In this document: one piece after another, positions 1 to 8,318 of the stretch
How the letters are laid out: each line of letters begins with the position of its first letter
How positions within the stretch are numbered: position 1 is the stretch's first letter
Assembly: GCA_035765535.1 (NCBI GenBank)
Contig: DASTXE010000003.1
Location: 186,001-250,000 of the forward strand
Direction: 5' to 3'
DNA from: Rickettsiales bacterium
GTDB lineage: Bacteria; Pseudomonadota; Alphaproteobacteria; Rickettsiales; JABCZZ01
DNA length: 64,000 bases
Notes under the pieces: model-generated
The model's database searches: none
What the model was told of the DNA's origin: nothing
The model's input: the letters and a program-made list of their open reading frames with translations, nothing else
Program-made: the position numbers and the translations under genes

Positions 1-2
1 GG

Positions 3-467
3 CGTATGCTGTCGCCCAAATGGCGCGGTGCTTGGGGAGGCGAAATGGGACAGTATGGCTTGCCTTATGATTATAACCAGAAGGGCAAGCAAAAGGCGCT
101 GGTGTTCGTTACCGACGGCTATAATTACTTCTTCCCCGGCAGTTACACGGCGTACGGCAAGCTGGCCGACGGACAGCTCGGCACAAAAGACGAGGCAAAA
201 GCCGAGCAGGAACTCGACCGCCGCACATTGGCTCTCTGCAGTGCCATGAAGGAGCAGGGAATCCAGATTTATACGGTTGCCTTTGGCCAGTCTGACAATA
301 TTAACAGCTTTGCCCCTGCCGGCGCGCAGGCAGAGGTAAACGGCAAGCTGATGCAGGATTGCGCCACCAGCCCGCGCATGTATTTCTTCGCGCCCACAAA
401 CGGCAAGCTCAATTCCGCTTTCGACGCTATTGCGAATTCGCTGCTGAATCCGCGCGTAATCCAATAA
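3..467 (+). CDS. TadG-like von Willebrand factor A domain protein, C-terminal part
   Basis: The reading frame is open to the left edge, so only the last 154 or so residues are visible. They contain the second half of a von Willebrand A fold: a strand reading KALVFVTDGYN, a helix with a lone Cys (LALCSAMKEQGI), a strand IQIYTVAF, then an LMQDCATSPRMYFFA stretch and a final helix ending SLLNPRVIQ. The spacing LC...K..GI.IYTVAF...CA.SP..YF.A....L...F..IA is typical of TadE/TadG-type pilus assembly proteins of Alphaproteobacteria, which are membrane-anchored by an N-terminal helix that lies outside this window. The function is inferred from the family: surface or pilus assembly, or adhesion. It ends 125 bases before nuoJ and is not related to complex I. 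Confidence 0.75.
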   Translation, partial: RMLSPKWRGAWGGEMGQYGLPYDYNQKGKQKALVFVTDGYNYFFPGSYTAYGKLADGQLGTKDEAKAEQELDRRTLALCSAMKEQGIQIYTVAFGQSDNINSFAPAGAQAEVNGKLMQDCATSPRMYFFAPTNGKLNSAFDAIANSLLNPRVIQ

Positions 468-592
468 CAAACGCCTCAAAGTTGCAGGCAATAGCAGGCT
501 ACCACAAGAAAACGCAATTTTTTTGTTTTCAGTTGCACTTCGTGCCTTCTTTGCTATTTGTGTATACTTCTGAACCTAAGAGGATGTAAAAA

Positions 593-1201
593 TTGATAAT
601 AGCAACCCTGGTGTTTTACCTGTTCGCTATCGTGCTGGTCTTCTCGGCGCTGATGGTGATCGGTGCGCGCAACCCGGTGCATTCGGTGTTGTTCCTGATC
701 CTGGCATTCTTTAATGCGGCGGGGCTCTTTCTTTTGATCGGCGCGGAATACCTCGCGATGACGCTGGTCATTGTCTATGTCGGCGCGGTAGCGGTGTTGT
801 TCCTCTTCGTTATCATGATGTTAGATGTCGATTTCGCAAGCTTGAAACAAGGCTTCCTGCGTTACCTTCCTGTGGGCGGAACGGTAGCGGCAGTACTCTT
901 CGGCGAATTGATCTTCGCGGTCATGTCCTCGCTGCACAACACTCATGATGTGGCAGCCAAAGCAACTCCGATTGTAAAAGACGTTCCCAATACGCAGGCA
1001 ATCGGCAATGTTCTTTATACAGACTATATATATGCGTTCCAGGTAGCAGGGCTGATCCTGCTGGTAGCGATGATCGGGGCGATCGTGCTCACGCATCGTA
1101 CGCGTCCGGGTGTGCGCCGTCAGAAGATCGCCGCGCAGATTGACCGCAAGCGTTCCGACGCGGTAGAACTCGTAAAAGTAAAGCCGGGGCAGGGAGCATA
1201 A
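593..1201 (+). CDS. nuoJ: NADH-quinone oxidoreductase subunit J
   Basis: Membrane subunit of complex I (NDH-1), which couples NADH oxidation and quinone reduction to proton translocation. The 202-residue product starts with a TTG codon at 593 (AGAGGATG lies just upstream) and has about five hydrophobic helices. The hallmark stretch [22 protein letters not shown], here around residues 53-74, corresponds to the pi-bulge helix of NuoJ, which links the quinone site to the antiporter-like subunits. The soluble C-terminal tail is basic. It is the first gene of nuoJ-K-L-M-N-birA; the next gene begins two bases after its stop. Genes nuoA to nuoI are not immediately upstream, so the complex I cluster is split here. 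Confidence 0.95.
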   Translation: MIIATLVFYLFAIVLVFSALMVIGARNPVHSVLFLILAFFNAAGLFLLIGAEYLAMTLVIVYVGAVAVLFLFVIMMLDVDFASLKQGFLRYLPVGGTVAAVLFGELIFAVMSSLHNTHDVAAKATPIVKDVPNTQAIGNVLYTDYIYAFQVAGLILLVAMIGAIVLTHRTRPGVRRQKIAAQIDRKRSDAVELVKVKPGQGA

Positions 1202-1202
1202 T

Positions 1203-1529
1203 ATGGAACATACATTTTTCGGCTCGATAGGTATCTTTCATTACCTCGCTGTATCCTCGCTGCTGTTCGTACTTGGGATTTGCGGAATTTTCCTGAACCG
1301 TAAAAACATCATTACGATCCTGATGTCGGTGGAGCTGATGCTGCTCGCCGTCAATATCAATCTGGTGGCGTTCTCGGTTTACCTGGGCGATATCAGCGGC
1401 CAGATTTTTGCGATGTTCGTGCTGACCGTAGCGGCAGCCGAGGCGGCGATCGGCCTTGCGATTCTAGTGGTGTTCTTCCGTAACCGCGGTTCGATTGCGG
1501 TGGAAGATATTAATGCGATGAGGGGATAA
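1203..1529 (+). CDS. nuoK: NADH-quinone oxidoreductase subunit K
   Basis: Small three-helix proton-translocating subunit of complex I, 108 residues (about 100 is usual; the extra residues are N-terminal). Both conserved membrane glutamates of the family are present, in [15 protein letters not shown] (helix 2) and [12 protein letters not shown] (helix 3). It follows nuoJ by one base, and its TAA stop shares a base with the ATG of nuoL, which points to translational coupling in one operon. Confidence 0.96.
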   Translation: MEHTFFGSIGIFHYLAVSSLLFVLGICGIFLNRKNIITILMSVELMLLAVNINLVAFSVYLGDISGQIFAMFVLTVAAAEAAIGLAILVVFFRNRGSIAVEDINAMRG

Positions 1530-3481
1530 TGGAAACAAGCTGTCTGGCCACTGCCGTTTTGTTTCTCCCGCTGATTGCTGCGGTGCTTGTGGGCGTCTTC
1601 GTGCGCGTGATACCTGCGCGCCTCGCGCAGCTCATCACCTGCGGTGCGCTTGTCACAAGCGCTGTGTGCGCTGGCTTCGTATTCCATGATGTAGCATTGC
1701 TCGGCCATGTGCAGAAAATCAAACTGCTGGAATGGATCGATTCCGGTGACTTCAATGTCAGCTGGGCCATCCGCGTGGATGCGCTGACGGCGGTAATGCT
1801 GGTCGTCGTGACTTGGGTATCCTCCGTAGTGCATATTTACTCCGTCGGCTATATGAGCCATGACGAACACCGCCAGCGTTTCATGGCGTATCTGTCGCTG
1901 TTCACCTTCTTCATGTTGATGCTCGTGACCTCCGATAACCTGATCCAGCTCTTCCTCGGCTGGGAAGGTGTAGGTCTCTGCTCCTACCTGCTGATCGGGT
2001 TCTGGTACAAGAAGCCGGAAGCTAACGCTGCTGCGATCAAAGCATTTATCGTCAACCGTGTTGGTGATTTCGGTTTCGCGCTCGGCGTAGCGGCAACATT
2101 CCTGCTGTTCGGCTCCGTGCAGTTCGACGTGATCTTCGGCAACGCAGCTGCGCATGCGGGCGACACAATGAACTTCCTCGGCAATAGCTATCACGCGTTG
2201 ACGCTGATCTGCTTCCTGCTGTTTATCGGCGCGATGGGTAAGTCGGCTCAGCTCGGTCTGCACACCTGGTTGCCGGACGCAATGGAAGGCCCGACTCCGG
2301 TTTCCGCCCTCATCCATGCCGCGACGATGGTAACCGCAGGCGTATTTCTCGTGGCTCGCTGCTCGCCGCTGTTTGAGCAGGCTCCGTCCGCGCTGGAATT
2401 CGTGACTGTCATCGGCGCGCTCACAGCTTTCTTCGCGGCCAGCGTCGGCCTCGTACAGAACGACATCAAGCGCGTGATTGCTTATTCCACCTGCTCGCAG
2501 CTCGGTTATATGTTTTTCGCTTGCGGTGTCGGTGCTTATTCCGCTGGCGTATTCCACCTGATGACGCACGCCTTCTTCAAGGCGCTGCTGTTCCTTGGGG
2601 CCGGTTCCGTCATCCACGCCATGTCCGGCGAACAGGACATGCGCAATATGGGCGGTATTTGGAAAAAGATTCCCGTTACCTATATCTATATGTGGCTAGG
2701 TTCGCTCGCGCTGGCCGGTATGCCGTTCTTCGCAGGCTACTATTCCAAGGATATGATTCTCGAAGCGGCTTATGCTGCAGGAACCCGTGTCGGTGAGTTT
2801 GCTTACTGGATGGGCATTGTGGCTGCATTCATGACGGCATTCTATTCCTGGCGCCTGCTGTTCATGACGTTCCACGGCAAGCCGCGCGCTTCGCATGATG
2901 TCATGCACCATGTGCATGAATCCCCGGCCGTAATGCTCGTTCCGCTGCTGCTGCTCGCAGCCGGTGCGATTGCCGCAGGTTACATTGGCCGCAACATGCT
3001 GGGCATGGTAGCGCCGGAAGGTGAATTCTGGGCAGGGGCGATCAAATTCAGCGAATCGCATAATGTGCTTGAAGCGGCAGAACATATTCCGCACTGGGCC
3101 GGTCAGTTGCCGGGTCTGGTCGGTATCTCCGGTATCACGCTGGCATTCGTATTCTATATTCTGGCTCCCTCCATTCCGCATAAGCTGGCAGAGGCTTTCC
3201 GTCCAATCTACCTGTTCCTGCTGAACAAGTGGTATTTCGATGAAGCATATGACGTGATCTTCGTGCAGACGGCAAAACGCTTCGGCGCACATCTGTGGAA
3301 GTTCTGGGACACAAAAGTGATCGACGGGCTGGGACCCAACGGCGCGGCATGGGTATCTGCCCAGTTTGGCAAATGTGCCAGCAGGCTGCAGACCGGCTAT
3401 CTTTATCATTACGCTTTCGCCATGCTGATCGGGCTTGTATTTATTGCTAGCAGCGTGTTGTTTATGGCAGGGGGACATTAA
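1529..3481 (+). CDS. nuoL: NADH-quinone oxidoreductase subunit L
   Basis: Distal antiporter-like proton pump subunit of complex I, 650 residues with about 14-16 membrane helices and the long C-terminal lateral helix region of NuoL. The key proton-path residues are visible: the glutamate in [16 protein letters not shown] and the lysine in [20 protein letters not shown], followed by the conserved [20 protein letters not shown] segment. The C-terminal part (residues 500-650) carries the amphipathic piston-like helix and a final membrane anchor. The start overlaps the nuoK stop by one base; nuoM begins five bases after the stop. Confidence 0.97.
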   Translation: METSCLATAVLFLPLIAAVLVGVFVRVIPARLAQLITCGALVTSAVCAGFVFHDVALLGHVQKIKLLEWIDSGDFNVSWAIRVDALTAVMLVVVTWVSSVVHIYSVGYMSHDEHRQRFMAYLSLFTFFMLMLVTSDNLIQLFLGWEGVGLCSYLLIGFWYKKPEANAAAIKAFIVNRVGDFGFALGVAATFLLFGSVQFDVIFGNAAAHAGDTMNFLGNSYHALTLICFLLFIGAMGKSAQLGLHTWLPDAMEGPTPVSALIHAATMVTAGVFLVARCSPLFEQAPSALEFVTVIGALTAFFAASVGLVQNDIKRVIAYSTCSQLGYMFFACGVGAYSAGVFHLMTHAFFKALLFLGAGSVIHAMSGEQDMRNMGGIWKKIPVTYIYMWLGSLALAGMPFFAGYYSKDMILEAAYAAGTRVGEFAYWMGIVAAFMTAFYSWRLLFMTFHGKPRASHDVMHHVHESPAVMLVPLLLLAAGAIAAGYIGRNMLGMVAPEGEFWAGAIKFSESHNVLEAAEHIPHWAGQLPGLVGISGITLAFVFYILAPSIPHKLAEAFRPIYLFLLNKWYFDEAYDVIFVQTAKRFGAHLWKFWDTKVIDGLGPNGAAWVSAQFGKCASRLQTGYLYHYAFAMLIGLVFIASSVLFMAGGH

Positions 3482-3486
3482 TCACT

Positions 3487-4971
3487 ATGGATTTTATTAC
3501 TTCTCACCTGCTTTCCGTACTGATCTTCCTGCCGCTGGTGGGCGTTGCGTTCATCCTGCTGACCGGCGCTTGCGAAAAGACCAGCAAGACGGTTGCGTTA
3601 TTGGTTACGCTTGTGGATTTCGCACTGTCCATTCCGCTATGGCTGAATTTCGACAACAGCACGAGCGGTTTCCAGTTTCAGGAAACGCATTCCTGGTTTG
3701 AAGGAGCCCATATCAGCTATCATCTGGGCATTGACGGTATCTCGCTCTTCATGGTGCTGCTGACCACCTTCCTGATGCCGCTGTGCATTCTGTGCAGCTG
3801 GGAAGCGATCACCAAGCGCGTGCGCGAATATATGATAGTGTTCCTTGTTCTGGAAACGCTCATGATAGGCGTATTCGCTTCGCTCGACCTGCTGCTGTTC
3901 TATGTATTCTTCGAAGCCGTGCTGATCCCGATGTATATCATCATCGGCGTCTGGGGCGGTGATCGCCGTGTTTATGCGGCTTATAAATTCTTCCTCTATA
4001 CACTGCTGGGCTCGGTGCTGTTCCTGCTGGCGCTGCTCTATATCTATTATACGCAAGGTACGCTCGACATTCCCGCACTAATGCAGAAAACGCCGGATTA
4101 TACGCTGAACGTCCAACGTTGGCTGTGGCTGGCAATGTTTGCATCCTTTGCCGTGAAAGTGCCGATGTGGCCGGTCCATACCTGGTTGCCGGATGCGCAC
4201 GTACAGGCGCCGACAGCCGGTTCCGTAATTCTGGCAGGTATCCTGCTGAAGATCGGTGGTTACGGTTACTTGCGATTCTCGCTGCCAATGCTGCCGGAAG
4301 CTTCGCATTATTTTGCACCGCTGATGTACTGGCTTAGCATTGTGGCCGTGATCTATACTTCGCTCGTGGCGCTCGTGCAGACGGACATGAAAAAGTTGAT
4401 CGCCTATTCTTCGGTCGCGCATATGGGATTTGTCACCGCTGGTATGTTTGCTTTCAACCAGCAGGGTATGGAAGGTGCTATCGTCCAGATGATCAGCCAT
4501 GGTGTGGTTTCCGGCGCACTGTTCCTTTGCGTGGGCGTGGTTTATGACCGCCTGCATACACGTGAAATCGCCCGTTACGGTGGCCTGGTGAACATCATGC
4601 CGTATTATGCATTCACCTTCATGTTCTTCACGATGGCTTCTGTAGGTCTTCCGAGCACGAGCGGTTTCGTCGGTGAATTCCTGGTGCTGGTAGGGGCTTT
4701 CAAAGCACAGACTTACCTGGCCTTCTTCATCGCCACTGGCCTGATCCTCGGCGCGGCCTATGCGCTGTGGCTCTACCGCCGCGTGGTATTCGGGGAGCTT
4801 GTAAAAGAAGACCTGATGAAGATGAAAGATATGAGCTGCCGTGAATGGGCCATCTTCCTGCCGCTGATTCTGGCAGTGCTGTGGATCGGTATCTATCCGC
4901 ATCCGTTCCTGAATGCTATGCACAGTTCGGTGCTTCATCTTCTGAGCCAGGTCGGAGGGACACATGGTTGA
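3487..4971 (+). CDS. nuoM: NADH-quinone oxidoreductase subunit M
   Basis: Middle antiporter-like proton pump subunit of complex I, 494 residues, about 14 helices. The conserved proton-path glutamate is in [18 protein letters not shown] and the lysine in [18 protein letters not shown], followed by [20 protein letters not shown], all standard for NuoM. Its end overlaps the start of nuoN by eight bases, so the genes are probably translationally coupled. Confidence 0.97.
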   Translation: MDFITSHLLSVLIFLPLVGVAFILLTGACEKTSKTVALLVTLVDFALSIPLWLNFDNSTSGFQFQETHSWFEGAHISYHLGIDGISLFMVLLTTFLMPLCILCSWEAITKRVREYMIVFLVLETLMIGVFASLDLLLFYVFFEAVLIPMYIIIGVWGGDRRVYAAYKFFLYTLLGSVLFLLALLYIYYTQGTLDIPALMQKTPDYTLNVQRWLWLAMFASFAVKVPMWPVHTWLPDAHVQAPTAGSVILAGILLKIGGYGYLRFSLPMLPEASHYFAPLMYWLSIVAVIYTSLVALVQTDMKKLIAYSSVAHMGFVTAGMFAFNQQGMEGAIVQMISHGVVSGALFLCVGVVYDRLHTREIARYGGLVNIMPYYAFTFMFFTMASVGLPSTSGFVGEFLVLVGAFKAQTYLAFFIATGLILGAAYALWLYRRVVFGELVKEDLMKMKDMSCREWAIFLPLILAVLWIGIYPHPFLNAMHSSVLHLLSQVGGTHG

Positions 4972-6460
4972 TTATTCTTCGGTCGCAATTCTCGGTAAGA
5001 CGTTCAATATTATGGATCTGGTTGCTTTCTCACGCCTCGTGCCTGAAATGGTGGTTACGGTTTCGGCTATTATCCTGCTCATCGGCGGTGTATATGCCAA
5101 AAGCCGTCTGACCGACAGGCTGTTCCTTTTCCTGAGCATCTTCGTGCTGGCATCCATTCTCGGCATCATGGTGGCCTTCCCCTCTGCCGTGGGTACGCAG
5201 TATTTCTTCTCGCACATGATCGTGGCGGACGGCTTCTCTACCGCTGTTAAAATGTTGCTGCTGGCGGCGACGCTGCTGGTGCTCCTGATTTCGGACGCAT
5301 GGCTCGTGCGTGACGATAACCAGCGCTTTGAATATCCCGTGCTGGTACTGTTCTCGCTTCTGGGTATGATGCTGATGGCTTCCGCGAACAATCTGCTCGC
5401 GCTTTATATGGGGCTGGAACTTTCAAGCCTTCCGCTTTATGTGCTGGCCGGTTTTAGCCGCGAATCGCTGAAATCCACCGAAGCCGGGCTTAAATATTTC
5501 GTGCTTGGTGCGCTGGCTTCGGGCATGCTGCTGTTCGGCATGTCGCTGGTGTACGGGTTTGCGGGCAGCCTGGATTTCGATGCGCTGGCAGGGCTCTTTA
5601 AATCAAGCGGCAGCGTGGATAAAGGCATGCTGTTCGGCCTCGTGCTGGTGATTACCGCACTGTGCTTCAAGATTTCCGCTGCACCTTTCCATATGTGGAC
5701 GCCCGACGTTTATGAAGGCGCTCCCACGCCGATCACGGCTTTCTTCTCCACCGCTCCCAAAGTAGCTGCAGTGGCATTGCTGGTCCGCGTACTCGTGCAG
5801 CCTTTCGGGCCGATGCTGCATGAATGGCAGCAGATCGTCGTGTTCGTATCCGCCGCATCCATGATCGTGGGCGCATTCGGTGCGCTGATGCAGACCAATA
5901 TCAAGCGCCTGTTGGCCTATAGCTCCATCGGCCATGTCGGCTACGCCCTTATGGGGCTGGCAGCAGGAAGCGAAGAGGGCATCAGCTCGATCGGCGTCTA
6001 TTTTGCACTTTATGTGCTGATGAGCGTTGGCGCATTCGCCTGCATCCTGATGATGCAGCGTGACGGTAAGGCAAAGGAAGCGATCAGCGATCTGGCCGGT
6101 CTTTCCAGCCGCTCGCCGCGCATGGCATTCGCGCTTGCGGTCTTCATGTTCTCCATGGCAGGCATCCCGCCGCTCGCCGGCTTCTTCGGTAAGCTGTATG
6201 TGTTCCTCGCGGCGATGCATGCAGGTCTGGTGACGCTTGCCGTCATCGGTGTGCTGAGCAGCGTCGTGGCCTGCTTCTATTACCTGAAAGTCGTCAAGGT
6301 CATGTATTTTGACGAACCGGCTGAAAGCTTCGATAAAGAAGTTCCCGCATTGCTGAACCTTGCGATGTATATCTGCACGGCAGTAACGGTGCTCTTCTTT
6401 GTCATGCCCAGCCCGCTCATTAACCAGGCGCATATAGCTGCAAAGGCATTATTTCAATGA
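4964..6460 (+). CDS. nuoN: NADH-quinone oxidoreductase subunit N
   Basis: Third antiporter-like subunit of complex I, 498 residues and about 14 helices. The conserved glutamate lies in [16 protein letters not shown] and the lysine in [19 protein letters not shown], followed by [14 protein letters not shown], the usual NuoN signature. It overlaps nuoM by eight bases and birA by four (ATGA), continuing the same transcript. nuoN followed by birA is a frequent order in Alphaproteobacteria. Confidence 0.97.
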   Translation: MVDYSSVAILGKTFNIMDLVAFSRLVPEMVVTVSAIILLIGGVYAKSRLTDRLFLFLSIFVLASILGIMVAFPSAVGTQYFFSHMIVADGFSTAVKMLLLAATLLVLLISDAWLVRDDNQRFEYPVLVLFSLLGMMLMASANNLLALYMGLELSSLPLYVLAGFSRESLKSTEAGLKYFVLGALASGMLLFGMSLVYGFAGSLDFDALAGLFKSSGSVDKGMLFGLVLVITALCFKISAAPFHMWTPDVYEGAPTPITAFFSTAPKVAAVALLVRVLVQPFGPMLHEWQQIVVFVSAASMIVGAFGALMQTNIKRLLAYSSIGHVGYALMGLAAGSEEGISSIGVYFALYVLMSVGAFACILMMQRDGKAKEAISDLAGLSSRSPRMAFALAVFMFSMAGIPPLAGFFGKLYVFLAAMHAGLVTLAVIGVLSSVVACFYYLKVVKVMYFDEPAESFDKEVPALLNLAMYICTAVTVLFFVMPSPLINQAHIAAKALFQ

Positions 6461-7233
6461 AATCATTCGCCAAGCCCAATCTGCTCAACGACTACCATCT
6501 GCTCTCCTACGAAGAGCTGGATAGTACGAACGAGGAAGCAAGACGGATTGCGGAAGGCGGCGGTTCCCACGGCGCGGTCATCTGGGCCAAGCGCCAGACG
6601 GCGGGCAGGGGACGCATGGGGCGTCTCTGGGTGTCGGCTGAAGGCAATCTGTTCTGCTCGCTCCTGCTGAGGCCGGACTGTGCGCAGGATGTGGCCGCAC
6701 AGCTTTCTTTCGTGGCGGCGCTTGCGGCAACGGAAACATTGAGCTCCATTATTCCCGACGGTGATGACATTCATTGCAAATGGCCTAACGACATTCTGCT
6801 GGGTGAAAAGAAGATCGGCGGTATATTGCTGGAATCCTTTGAAACAGCGGATATGACCACCGGCAGCAATAAGATGGTGCGCTGGGTTGTGGTCGGCGTA
6901 GGCATCAATGTGGATTCATGCCCCGGGAGCACCGATATTCCCGCCACCTACCTCAAAGAAGCAGGTGTCGAGATCATTAGCGCCAAGATCGTGCTTTCAC
7001 GCTTCATACACCACTTTATTACGCTTTATGACATGTGGGCGAATAAGGGCTTCGCGCCGATTCGCAAATTGTGGCTTAAACATGCTTTCCGTATCGGCAA
7101 ATCCATCGAGGTTCGCCTGCCCAAGGAAACCTATACCGGGATATTTGAAGGCATCGATACAAGCGGCCATCTGCTGCTGAAATCCGCCGGTAAAAAGCGC
7201 ATGGCCATCAGCGCGGGTGATGTATTCTGGTAA
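6457..7233 (+). CDS. birA: Biotin-[acetyl-CoA-carboxylase] ligase
   Basis: Cytoplasmic enzyme that makes biotinyl-5'-AMP and attaches biotin to the carboxyl carrier protein of acetyl-CoA carboxylase. The 258-residue protein has the catalytic domain (DSTNEEARR, TAGRGRMGRLWVS, CKWPNDILLGEKKIGGILLE) and the short C-terminal SH3-like domain ending AISAGDVFW. The N-terminal winged-helix DNA-binding domain of E. coli BirA is absent, so it should be a ligase only and not a biotin repressor. It overlaps nuoN by four bases as the last gene of that operon. Confidence 0.95.
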   Translation: MKSFAKPNLLNDYHLLSYEELDSTNEEARRIAEGGGSHGAVIWAKRQTAGRGRMGRLWVSAEGNLFCSLLLRPDCAQDVAAQLSFVAALAATETLSSIIPDGDDIHCKWPNDILLGEKKIGGILLESFETADMTTGSNKMVRWVVVGVGINVDSCPGSTDIPATYLKEAGVEIISAKIVLSRFIHHFITLYDMWANKGFAPIRKLWLKHAFRIGKSIEVRLPKETYTGIFEGIDTSGHLLLKSAGKKRMAISAGDVFW

Positions 7234-7290
7234 TACGACCTGTTTGCCAAGCTACTGAATAAATTATAAGTATTTTTACTCCCTCGCCGG

Positions 7291-7320
7291 TTGCATCATA
7301 TGGTATGCAGGGTGTATAAT
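7291..7320 (+). promoter_or_regulatory. Putative sigma-70 promoter for the prepilin gene at 7359
   Basis: A TTGCAT -35 element at 7291-7296 and a perfect TATAAT -10 at 7315-7320 are separated by 18 bases. Transcription would begin near 7327, about 30 bases before the ATG at 7359. It lies in the 125-base gap after birA. A second TATAAT at 7345-7350 has no good -35 partner. Confidence 0.5.
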
Positions 7321-7358
7321 AAATACGCTTCGCGTCCTGCAGCGTATAATTCCAAGAC

Positions 7359-8264
7359 ATGAAATCAGGCTTCACACTCATTGAACTTAGCATCGTACTG
7401 GTCATCATCGGCTTGATTGTCGGTGGCATATTAACAGGCCAGGATCTTATCGATGCTGCAACGGCGCGTGCGCAGCTTTCCCAGATCGAAAAATACCAGA
7501 CGGCGGTCCGCACTTTCCAAGGTAAATTTGGTTATTTCCCTGGGGACATTCCGGAACCTTATGCGACTCAATTCGGTTTACAAGCGCGCGGTGCTTATGC
7601 CGGACAGGGGGATGGTAATGGTGTGCTGGAAGGGACCTGCAGTGACACCAGCAATGACAATGCTGGCGATCATGAAGGAAGCGGTGAACTGGCGGCGTTC
7701 TGGGCGGATTTGAGCAAAGCCGCATTGCTGGACACAACCATACTCGGTGCAGATAACGGCGGGGCAGGGTACCCCAGCACACACGCCGTGAGCCCTAACG
7801 TGACATTAACAACGACTCCGCCGCTTTCTGGATGGCTGCCTACGGCTAAAGTAGGCAATGGCAATTTTGTATATGTATATGCGCTTAATTCCACTTCCAC
7901 GAATTATTTCGCCATCTCCACGGTCACCAAACTGGGGTGTACGATAGAATCCACAAGCAGCCCCGGCATGACGGTGCAGCAATCCTACATGATAGACAAG
8001 AAAGCGGATGACGGGTTGCCGCAGACCGGCTCCATTGTGGCCTGCTATGTCAATTACGATATCGTAAACTTTGCCATTATATGGGCGGCAAACGGCACCA
8101 CAGGAGCGGGAACCAACGGGTGTATCCCGGCCTCTTCTGCTACTGTAACGAACTACGCAACAACGAATTGCTATGATAATAACGGCGTAGCGGGAACCGA
8201 GACCTACTCTACAAGCAGGAACGCCACCAGTCGGAATTGCGCACTATCATTCAAGTTTCAATAA
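7359..8264 (+). CDS. Prepilin-type N-terminal methylation domain protein (pseudopilin-like)
   Basis: A 301-residue secreted protein with a class III signal. The first residues MKSG precede FTLIELSIVLVIIGLIVGG, so prepilin peptidase should cut after Gly4 and methylate Phe5; Glu at mature position 5 is present. The following amphipathic helix (QDLIDAATARAQLSQIEKYQTAVRTF) is standard. The globular part is rich in Gly, Thr, Asn and Ser and has eight or more Cys that may form disulphides. It stands alone with its own probable promoter; no secretin, ATPase or other pilin gene adjoins it. The peptidase needed is encoded at 36079-36873. The substrate or partner is unknown; it resembles type II secretion or type IV pilus minor pilins only at the N-terminus. 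Confidence 0.85.
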   Translation: MKSGFTLIELSIVLVIIGLIVGGILTGQDLIDAATARAQLSQIEKYQTAVRTFQGKFGYFPGDIPEPYATQFGLQARGAYAGQGDGNGVLEGTCSDTSNDNAGDHEGSGELAAFWADLSKAALLDTTILGADNGGAGYPSTHAVSPNVTLTTTPPLSGWLPTAKVGNGNFVYVYALNSTSTNYFAISTVTKLGCTIESTSSPGMTVQQSYMIDKKADDGLPQTGSIVACYVNYDIVNFAIIWAANGTTGAGTNGCIPASSATVTNYATTNCYDNNGVAGTETYSTSRNATSRNCALSFKFQ

Positions 8265-8298
8265 AAACGCCCTGCACACCGTAAGGCGGCAGGGCGTT
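8262..8298 (-). terminator. Intrinsic terminator after sucA, between convergent genes
   Basis: AACGCCCTGC at 8266-8275 pairs with GCAGGGCGTT at 8289-8298, a 10-bp stem with a 13-base loop. Read on the minus strand it is followed by TTTTTAT, so it should end the sucA transcript. It may also act in the other direction for the prepilin gene, though the T-run is missing on that side. Confidence 0.75.
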
Positions 8299-8318
8299 GC
8301 AATAGTTCTCAGCAATCG

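Noticed and set aside
1379..2617. 412-codon minus-strand frame opposite nuoL
   Set aside because: Highly charged, His/Glu-rich sequence typical of antisense shadows of membrane proteins; nuoL is unambiguous.
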